DNA of 40,072 nucleotides, taken from Caldifarciminota bacterium (GTDB lineage Bacteria > Hydrothermota > Hydrothermia > LBFQ01). Positions 33,602 through 40,072 of the stretch are shown here, piece by piece. The notes below the pieces were generated by a model. It saw nothing but the letters and a program-made list of their open reading frames with translations. It had not been told where the DNA came from and did not search any database. The translations under genes were made by a program, and so were the position numbers. How positions within the stretch are numbered: position 1 is the first letter of the stretch; each line of letters begins with the position of its first letter. The stretch is taken from positions 1-40,072 of the forward strand of contig JALWZG010000098.1 in the NCBI GenBank assembly GCA_027002825.1, given 5' to 3'.

Positions 33602-35349
33602 TCCTTCTCCTCTATACCGGCATCCTTCACCTTCTCGCCCGGTTCTATGTAAAGGCCCTTGAACAGGTGTCTCTTTATCTTTCGGGTCGTCGTCTTGGGG
33701 AACTCCTCGTAGCGGAGGGCAAACCGCTTTATGCGCTTGTAGGATGCGAGATCCCTCGTCAACCTCTCTATCTCCCTTTCCACAAGTGAGTATATGAACT
33801 CATCATCCGGTTTTATGCCGAGTCTGTGAGCCTCATCCCTCACGGCGTCAAGGTTGGGGTACACCAAGGCCTGAACCTCCTCGTCCCCCGTCTCGGGGTT
33901 CTTGGCGCCGAACACCAGGATTTCCTCCACAAAGGGAGACTCCAGGACCTTCGTCTCGATCTCCTCCGGGTATATGTTCTTCCCACCCTTCGTGACTATC
34001 ACGGCCTTTTTCCTACCCGTTATGTAAAGGTACCCGTCCCCGTCCATATAACCTATATCCCCCGTCAGGAACCAACCGTCCTCCGTTATGACCTCCCTTG
34101 TGGCCTTCTCGTTCTTGTAGTACCCCTTCATTATCATGGGACCCCTTGCCGCTATCTCACCCTCACCGTTCTCGTTGGGGTCAAATATCCGTATCTCCGC
34201 CCCCGGAATGGGAACACCTACGGAGGGCAGCCTGGAGTCGTGGGGTGGTGTGACCGTCAGAATAGGGGATGTCTCGGAAAGTCCATACCCCTGGATCATC
34301 TTAAAGCCGAGCTCCTCCATTCCCCTGGCCACCCAGAGGGGTAGGGCGGCACCTCCGGACACCATGAACTTCAACCTGTCAAGCCCAAGCCTCTGGTGCA
34401 GCGGTCTGAAAAGCCTCCTGTTCAACCTCTCGCCCACGAAGGGTATCCTCCTGCTCCCCTTAAAGGCGTGGAAAACCGCCTTCTTGACCGGCGGAGCCTT
34501 TGAAACCTCCCTGTTTATCCTCGTCAGCATCTTCTCCAGTATGAGGGGAACGGTTAACCATACCGTCGGCCGTGTATCCTTCAGATCCTCCATCATCTCG
34601 TTGGGACGCAGGGACCTCGCATACGAGACCGTCGCACCTATATAAATAGGGGCGAGGAATCCCACCGTACACTCGTAGACGTGGTGAAGGGGCAGAATGG
34701 AGAAGAAGACGTCATCCTCGTAAATGGGTATCACCTGATATACACCCTCTATGTCGCTCATGATGTTCCCGTGGGTTAGCATCACCCCCTTCGGCGAACC
34801 GGTGGTGCCGGATGTGAAAAGGATTTCCGCCAGATCCTCGGGGTCAACCTCAACCCTGTCTATGCCCCCGTACCTCTCCTCAACGGAGGCGAAGCTGGGC
34901 GTTTCCCCGTTTTCGTCCATGGAGAGTATTCCCTTGAGACCCAGATCCTTACGGAACTCAAGCATCTCCTTCAGATACCTGTTTGACACTATCACGTGTT
35001 TAACCTCGGCGAAGTCCAACAGATACCTCCTCTCCATCTCGTTCAATCGGGCGTCCAGAGGCACAACCGTCGCCCCGGCCCACAGAACTCCCAAGTAGGC
35101 CTGTCCCCACTCAGGTCGGTTCTCCCCGACAAGGGCCACCTTATCCCCCCGTTTTATCCCCCATTCATCCCGCAAAAAGTGTGCGATCTTGCGGACGCGG
35201 CTGTGGGCATCGGCGTAGGTGTACGAGATCCAACCCTTTCCACGCCTCTGGCGGGACATCTCCTTCCCCGCGAACTCCTTTGCCGAACTTTCAAACATCT
35301 CCGTGATCGTCTTAAAACCTTTGGGCCTGCGGAAGATCCTGTGTCCCAT
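33598..35349 (-). CDS. Long-chain acyl-CoA synthetase (AMP-binding)
   Basis: ILFTSGTTGSPKGVMLTHGN, GYGLSETSPILTV, GWFLTGDIGYMDGDGYLYITGRKK. Track start 35523 crosses the divergent gene; ATG 35349 lies 6 nt after TATAAT. Confidence 0.94.
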   Translation of the reverse strand: MGHRIFRRPKGFKTITEMFESSAKEFAGKEMSRQRRGKGWISYTYADAHSRVRKIAHFLRDEWGIKRGDKVALVGENRPEWGQAYLGVLWAGATVVPLDARLNEMERRYLLDFAEVKHVIVSNRYLKEMLEFRKDLGLKGILSMDENGETPSFASVEERYGGIDRVEVDPEDLAEILFTSGTTGSPKGVMLTHGNIMSDIEGVYQVIPIYEDDVFFSILPLHHVYECTVGFLAPIYIGATVSYARSLRPNEMMEDLKDTRPTVWLTVPLILEKMLTRINREVSKAPPVKKAVFHAFKGSRRIPFVGERLNRRLFRPLHQRLGLDRLKFMVSGGAALPLWVARGMEELGFKMIQGYGLSETSPILTVTPPHDSRLPSVGVPIPGAEIRIFDPNENGEGEIAARGPMIMKGYYKNEKATREVITEDGWFLTGDIGYMDGDGYLYITGRKKAVIVTKGGKNIYPEEIETKVLESPFVEEILVFGAKNPETGDEEVQALVYPNLDAVRDEAHRLGIKPDDEFIYSLVEREIERLTRDLASYKRIKRFALRYEEFPKTTTRKIKRHLFKGLYIEPGEKVKDAGIEEKE

Positions 35350-35355
35350 TCCGAA

Positions 35356-35406
35356 ATTATAGGGGCGGAAGCGAACCGGGTATACGCTGCGTTGCCACCG
35401 TAAAAT
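35356..35406. promoter_or_regulatory. Compact divergent promoter pair (TATAAT minus 35356-35361; TAAAAT plus 35401-35406)
   Basis: Both boxes sit 6-10 nt from the start codons of divergent genes 35349(-) and 35417(+). Confidence 0.6.
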
Positions 35407-35416
35407 TCCAACCTTT

Positions 35417-36238
35417 ATGCGAGATGTGGTCGTTTTTTTGTCGTCGGTGCTCTTCCTTTCCTCCTGTGCGCAGGTGAGCTCCGGGGAGAGGGGCGTGAGG
35501 AGCACCTTCGGCGTGATAGACAAAAACGAACTCCCTCCGGGACTTCACTTTTTCATACCCGGTGTTCAAACCGTGTACATAGTCCCCGTCTACGACAGGA
35601 CACTCAACTTCACATCCGAGGACGGGGAAAGGGAGGGGCTTGACCCCATAGACGCCCTCTCAAAGGACGGTCTGCCGGTCACGGTTGAGGCGACCGTGAG
35701 GTACGCCTTGGCACCCGATCAAGTGGCGGAGCTCATGATAGACTACGGTAGACCCCTACCCAGAACGGTTGAGGAGAAACTCCTCATCCCGGCCATCAGG
35801 GCCGAGATAAGGGACGCCGTCGCCCAGTACAAAACGAGTGAGATATACAGCATGAGGGAGAACTTCTCATCCCTCCTGAAGGAGGCCATAGTCAGATCAC
35901 TGAGAAAGGAGGAGAGGGTGTACGTGAGGGACGTATACATACGGAAGATAAAGTTCCCGGAGAAGTTTCTGGAGGCGATAGAAAAGAAACAGATAGCCCA
36001 GCAGGAGGCCGAGAGGATGAGGTACGTTCTGGAAAGGGAGAAATTGGAGGCTGAAAGGAAAAAGATAGAAGCCCAGGGCATAGCCGAGGCACAGAGGATC
36101 ATAGCCCGCCAGCTCACCAACCAGTATCTGACGTGGAAGTACCTTGAAGTTTTAAAACGGTTCGCCGAGAGCGAGAACAACACCATCATCGTTGCGCCAT
36201 ACGATCAGAGGATAACCCCCCTGCTCAACGTTAGGTGA
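35417..36238 (+). CDS. Prohibitin/SPFH-family protein with predicted lipobox
   Basis: MRDVVVFLSSVLFLSSCAQ (lipobox LSSC); ERGVRSTFGVIDKNELPPGLHFFIPGVQTVYIVPVYDRTL; long coiled-coil. Confidence 0.88.
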   Translation: MRDVVVFLSSVLFLSSCAQVSSGERGVRSTFGVIDKNELPPGLHFFIPGVQTVYIVPVYDRTLNFTSEDGEREGLDPIDALSKDGLPVTVEATVRYALAPDQVAELMIDYGRPLPRTVEEKLLIPAIRAEIRDAVAQYKTSEIYSMRENFSSLLKEAIVRSLRKEERVYVRDVYIRKIKFPEKFLEAIEKKQIAQQEAERMRYVLEREKLEAERKKIEAQGIAEAQRIIARQLTNQYLTWKYLEVLKRFAESENNTIIVAPYDQRITPLLNVR

Positions 36239-37194
36239 GAAACCTCCTCCTACCCCTCTTCCTGATCTCAACGCTGATACTCGTAAGCACCTGGGGGTAC
36301 ATGCTCATAGAGGACATGGCGTTTTTTGAGGCCCTGTACATGACGGTCATAACCATATCCACCGTCGGCTTCGGTGAGGTAAAACCCCTCTCCACCTTGG
36401 GTAGGCTCTGGACGATACTCGTGATATTCTTCGGATGGGGGATCTTGAGCGTGGCCATAACGAGGGTTTTCGGAACGGTTATGGAAAGACAAATAGAGCG
36501 GATGTTTGCGAGAAGGAGGATAAGGATGAAGGGTTTGAAAGGGCATTACATAGTATGCGGTTTTGGGAGGATGGGCAGAAAAGCGGCCGAAATACTCGCG
36601 GACAGCGGGATACCCTTCGTAGTAATAGACCAGAACAGGAAAAGGGTGGAGGACGCCATAGCCGAGGGATACCTGGCCGTGGAGGGGGATGCGACGGAGG
36701 AGGAAACCCTCATAAAGGCGGGCATAGAGAGGGCCAAAGGGCTTGCCTCACTCCTGGACTCCGATCACGCCAACCTCTACGTAGTCCTGAACGCCAAAAG
36801 CCTCAACCCGAACATATTCGTGGTATCCTCCGCCCTGACGGAAAAAGGGGGCAACCTCATCAAAAAGGCTGGAGCGGATCGTGTGATCCTACCCTTTGAG
36901 TGGGCGGGACTGCGGGTGGCGAGGTACCTCGTAAAACCCACCATAAGCGAATTCCTTGACGTCTACGAGATGAGGATTGAGGAGATCCTCCTCGGTGAGA
37001 ACTCCCCCTTTGTGGGAAAATCCCTGAAGGATCTGCAGATGACCCGCAGGTACGGGATATACGTGATAGCCATAATAAGGGATGGGAGGGTCGTCATACC
37101 TCCGGATCCGGACGAACCCCTGAAGTCCGGAGATGTCCTCCTCGTAATAGGGAAGACGGAAAACCTCAAAACCGTTGAAGGTCTGGCCGGATGA
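36235..37194 (+). CDS. Potassium channel with TrkA-N/TrkA-C (RCK) domains
   Basis: ALYMTVITISTVGFGEVKPL selectivity filter; GHYIVCGFGRMGRKAAEIL; C-terminal TrkA-C. GTGA overlap with the SPFH gene. Confidence 0.94.
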   Translation: MRNLLLPLFLISTLILVSTWGYMLIEDMAFFEALYMTVITISTVGFGEVKPLSTLGRLWTILVIFFGWGILSVAITRVFGTVMERQIERMFARRRIRMKGLKGHYIVCGFGRMGRKAAEILADSGIPFVVIDQNRKRVEDAIAEGYLAVEGDATEEETLIKAGIERAKGLASLLDSDHANLYVVLNAKSLNPNIFVVSSALTEKGGNLIKKAGADRVILPFEWAGLRVARYLVKPTISEFLDVYEMRIEEILLGENSPFVGKSLKDLQMTRRYGIYVIAIIRDGRVVIPPDPDEPLKSGDVLLVIGKTENLKTVEGLAG

Positions 37195-37218
37195 CGCCTT
37201 CGGGCTTAAAATACATAG

Positions 37219-38025
37219 GTGTGGGGTAGGGGTTTTACGGGAATCCTCAGGGTTTTTAAAGGCGATCGCCCGCTCGCAACCGTCATCCTCTACAGGGGAA
37301 AGCCCCTACACATAGACTACTTTCCGGATCCCCTCAAGCCCTTTGAAACGCTCCTTCCCAGAGAGGACCTCCTCTCCTATCCGGATCCGTTTACGGCCGT
37401 CAGGAGCAGGGGTCTGTTGAAGGAGTTCGTAGACGGGGTTGAGGACTTCCTGGTCCAAGAGGTCAAACACGGAGGTGAGGATAACATCAGGCTTGAGAGG
37501 GAAAGCCTACCCGAAAGGGAGGTCTTGGGAATTCTCTCCCTAAGGGAGGACGAGGTGGACACCCTCTTCTCACCCCTACTGCGAAGCATAAACGCGAGGT
37601 ATTACATCGTCTCCACGCCTGTCTCGGACGTGTTCGTAGAGGACGGCTCACCCATAGAGTTTTTCACGGAAAGGCTGGAGGTCTCGGTGGATGTGATTTA
37701 CATCGCGGAGGAGTACGATTCCCCGTGTCCCCTCCGGAAGGGTGATAGGCTTCCCCACGACCGGGGGTTCACAAAGCGGTACGGCTTCCCCGTCATACTG
37801 AGCTTCCCAACCCGAAAAAGGTACAGGGTGGTGTTCCTGGAGACCGCGGGGGAAGACTTTACGGTTTACGACGTCGGGGAAACCTCACCCGAGGGCCTTT
37901 TCAACATCCTCAGGAGGATAAAGGAGACGACAAAACTCCTGCTCGCAAAGGGGGAGGATATGGAGAGGATCAGGGGGGATCACGGTAGGTATCTGAACGT
38001 TTACAGAACGGCTATAAGGAGGTGA
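37219..38025 (+). CDS. Hypothetical protein
   Basis: GTG start 6 nt after TAAAAT; 268 aa; N-terminal GILRVFKGDRPLATVILYRGKPLHI; no confident family. Confidence 0.7.
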   Translation: MWGRGFTGILRVFKGDRPLATVILYRGKPLHIDYFPDPLKPFETLLPREDLLSYPDPFTAVRSRGLLKEFVDGVEDFLVQEVKHGGEDNIRLERESLPEREVLGILSLREDEVDTLFSPLLRSINARYYIVSTPVSDVFVEDGSPIEFFTERLEVSVDVIYIAEEYDSPCPLRKGDRLPHDRGFTKRYGFPVILSFPTRKRYRVVFLETAGEDFTVYDVGETSPEGLFNILRRIKETTKLLLAKGEDMERIRGDHGRYLNVYRTAIRR

Positions 38026-38029
38026 AAAC

Positions 38030-38962
38030 ATGAAGGAAGGAAAAGGTGTTCTGGCTGTACTGGAGAGCGCGCTTTACGCGCCCACATCCCTGACCCCTCC
38101 AAAACCCAACAGGTTTGTCCTCAGGGTTGAAGGCTCATCCCTGAAGGTCTTTACCTTCGCCTACAGGGGTTTCTCCGACCTCGTACATCTTACCAACTTA
38201 GGCGCCGGTGCCGCCGCCCTGTACAACATGTTTTACACCGCATCGGTTTTCAACGTGCCGAGCGAGGTCATCTTTGACGTTCCCGAAGGGGATTTGAAGG
38301 GTATAAGGGATGAATTCGGATACCCCGCCGGGATCTGGGACTTCACTGGGATGATAGAAGTGCGCGATATAAGACGCACAGACTTAGAGGTACCGGACGA
38401 GATAAGAACGCGGAGGACGATACGGAGGTACAGACCGGACCCGGTGGATGAGGACGTCCTGGACGGGATCATAGAAAAGGTCGTTGAAATCTCGGACGGG
38501 ATAGGGGCTGACGTCAGAACGGTCGTCCTGAAGGGTAAGGAGAGGGAAAGGCTCGTAAACTACATGCGTCTACTCTACGACCCGGTCAGAGACCTCGCCA
38601 TAATGTCAAAAATCGTTCCGAGCGTGATGCGGGACTTCTTCCTGAACTTCCTCAAAGAGTTCAAAAAGACACTTGGAGGTGCGCCCATAGCGATAGTGGG
38701 TCTTAGCAACACCAAAGACAAGATAGCCTGGACGAAGAGCTGGTTCGTAGCCGAGCTGATAATGACCGAGGCGAGGAGAATAGGCCTTGACACCGGATCG
38801 ATAACCTTCCAGACGAAGAGCATAGAGGAAACCATAAAGAGGGAACTCCTGAACTACACCGGACCTTTGGGAATAGCCTTTGTGCTGAACCTCGGGTACA
38901 GGGATGAAGACCTACCACCCCGTGAGATAAAAGGACACGATTTCTCCGTATTCCGGATTTAA
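38030..38962 (+). CDS. Nitroreductase-like protein
   Basis: RTRRTIRRYRPDPVDEDVLDGIIEKVVE resembles nitroreductase N-termini; SD AAGGAGGTGAAAAC. Confidence 0.55.
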   Translation: MKEGKGVLAVLESALYAPTSLTPPKPNRFVLRVEGSSLKVFTFAYRGFSDLVHLTNLGAGAAALYNMFYTASVFNVPSEVIFDVPEGDLKGIRDEFGYPAGIWDFTGMIEVRDIRRTDLEVPDEIRTRRTIRRYRPDPVDEDVLDGIIEKVVEISDGIGADVRTVVLKGKERERLVNYMRLLYDPVRDLAIMSKIVPSVMRDFFLNFLKEFKKTLGGAPIAIVGLSNTKDKIAWTKSWFVAELIMTEARRIGLDTGSITFQTKSIEETIKRELLNYTGPLGIAFVLNLGYRDEDLPPREIKGHDFSVFRI

Positions 38963-39318
38963 CCCCCCAGCCTTTCCCTGTACCTCCTGAACTCGCTTAT
39001 CTCCTGTGAGAAAACGTTCATAACATAGGTGAGGACGGATATATCGTCAAGGTAGCCCGCAAAGGGGATAAAGTCAAAGATGGCATCCGTGGGGGTCAAA
39101 AAGTAAAGGAGGGCGGCCGCAACGGTGAGGAGGGTTTTCCTCTTTAAGGTGTACTTTCCCTTCAAGGTGTGGTCAAGCATATCAAACAGCAACCTGACAT
39201 AGTAGAGAACCTCACCCGTCCCCCTCAGCCCCTTCTTCCTTATGGCGTCCAAAACCCTCTTTACGTCCCTCCTGTTCCTGACGCCCTGCCGGGCCAACCA
39301 GAGGAGAAGCCTCTCCAC
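38959..39318 (-). CDS. DUF1232 (YkvA-like) membrane protein
   Basis: LTVAAALLYFLTPTDAIFDFIPFAGYLDDISVLTYVMN; GTG start 6 nt after TAAAAT. Confidence 0.85.
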   Translation of the reverse strand: MERLLLWLARQGVRNRRDVKRVLDAIRKKGLRGTGEVLYYVRLLFDMLDHTLKGKYTLKRKTLLTVAAALLYFLTPTDAIFDFIPFAGYLDDISVLTYVMNVFSQEISEFRRYRERLGG

Positions 39319-39337
39319 ACGGGTATTTTAAACCCGC

Positions 39338-39673
39338 CTATCCTTCGGTTTCGGGTACGGACGTCATGGCGCCGTAGTAGTTCATAAGGGTGTCTACGAT
39401 GAAGGACCAAATCCAGGCGACTATCGGAACTATTACACCTATACCACACGTTATCGGAGTTATGACAACCGCACCCACGATGTACAGGATAAGCTGGATT
39501 ATGCCGTTGCGTTTGATGGATTCGGGGTCGGCATCGGGTTTTTTACCGGTGCGCTTGAGGGCTTCGGCTATCTCCCTGTACGCGATGATGTGGCCAAGTC
39601 CCGGCAGGAAGAGGTTCAAAAGGAGGACTATAATGGCCTTGTCCTTTATCTCCTTTGCCGAAATATCTGCCAT
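39338..39673 (-). CDS. Small membrane protein (two or more TM segments)
   Basis: IIVLLLNLFLPGLGHIIAY, IIQLILYIVGAVVITPITCGIGVIVPIVAWIWSFI. Confidence 0.7.
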   Translation of the reverse strand: MADISAKEIKDKAIIVLLLNLFLPGLGHIIAYREIAEALKRTGKKPDADPESIKRNGIIQLILYIVGAVVITPITCGIGVIVPIVAWIWSFIVDTLMNYYGAMTSVPETEG

Positions 39674-39762
39674 AACACGTCTATTCTAAGGGTGTCCGGT
39701 GTAGGTTTGGAAAAAAATAAAAAAAAGCCTTTCGGTAGGGTGGGAAGGGATGTTTACTCTGA

Positions 39763-40072
39763 AAAGGAGGTGTTCCAGCCGCACGTTCCCGTACGGCTAC
39801 CTTGTTACGACTTCGCCCCAGTCACCGGGCTCGCCCTCACCCCGCCGCAGCGGGGCTTCAGGCGCTCCCGGCTCCCATGGCGTGACGGGCGGTGAGTACA
39901 GAGCCCGGGAACGTATTCACCACCCCATAGCTGATAGGTGATTACTAGCGACTCCACCTTCACGCAGGCGGGTTGCAGCCTGCGATCCGAACTGGGGGCG
40001 GTTTTGGGGGATTAGCTCGGCCTCGCGGCCTCGCATCCCTCTGTGCCGCCCATTGTAGCGCGTGTGTAGCCC
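39763..40072 (-). rRNA. rrs: 16S rRNA, 3' end (partial; runs off right edge)
   Basis: Plus strand AAGGAGGTGTTCCAGCCGCACGTTCCCGTACGGCTACCTTGTTACGACTTCGCCCCAGTCACC ... CCCATGGCGTGACGGGCGGTG ... GCCCGGGAACGTATTCACC ... CATTGTAGCGCGTGTGTAGCCC; anti-SD CCTCCTT present. Confidence 0.98.

Noticed and set aside
35350-35523. Track start 35523 for the acyl-CoA synthetase
   Set aside because: It would cross the divergent promoter and the SPFH gene; ATG 35349 with TATAAT 6 nt upstream is better.
1-39762. CRISPR arrays, tRNA genes, insertion sequences
   Set aside because: Looked for direct repeats with regular spacers, cloverleaf-like motifs and transposase signatures; none seen. The repeats present are coding.
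39750-39941. Plus-strand ORFs 39590-39895 and 39750-39941
   Set aside because: They overlap and are antisense to the 16S rRNA gene.

Overview
The window is a gene-dense bacterial chromosome segment with many AGG/AGA Arg codons. It looks like a deep-branching, probably thermophilic lineage, but I cannot assign a phylum from sequence alone. Left to right it carries: (i) a partial ORF missed by the ORF track; (ii) a Ser/Thr kinase - PP2C - roadblock - ABC-ATPase cluster on the minus strand; (iii) HU, a lipoprotein, a DUF58 protein and prfB, the last with a canonical programmed +1 frameshift site split by the ORF track; (iv) an M28 peptidase and a vWA/beta-barrel group, then ispE; (v) a seven-repeat SBBP propeller protein; (vi) citrate synthase, gcvPB and ald; (vii) an array of five tandem, mosaic Uma2/DUF820-like paralogs; (viii) an intact ankyrin gene head-to-head with a degraded ankyrin paralog fragment; (ix) lysS, coaBC, rpoZ-like, a seven-repeat FG-GAP protein, a DASS transporter, ubiE-like, ruvX, acylphosphatase, acyl-CoA synthetase, SPFH lipoprotein and K+ channel; (x) the 3' end of a 16S rRNA gene with no linked 23S. 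The strongest window-wide signals are: a -10-like TANAAT/TATAAT box 6-11 nt upstream of about 25 start codons on both strands, suggesting widespread leaderless or near-leaderless transcription; the mosaic Uma2 array, including a 190-nt identical block and a vestigial sixth copy; a 16S gene apparently unlinked from 23S, with a substitution in the 'universal' 1392-1407 segment; and two propeller proteins with mutually similar, T9SS-like C-terminal tails.
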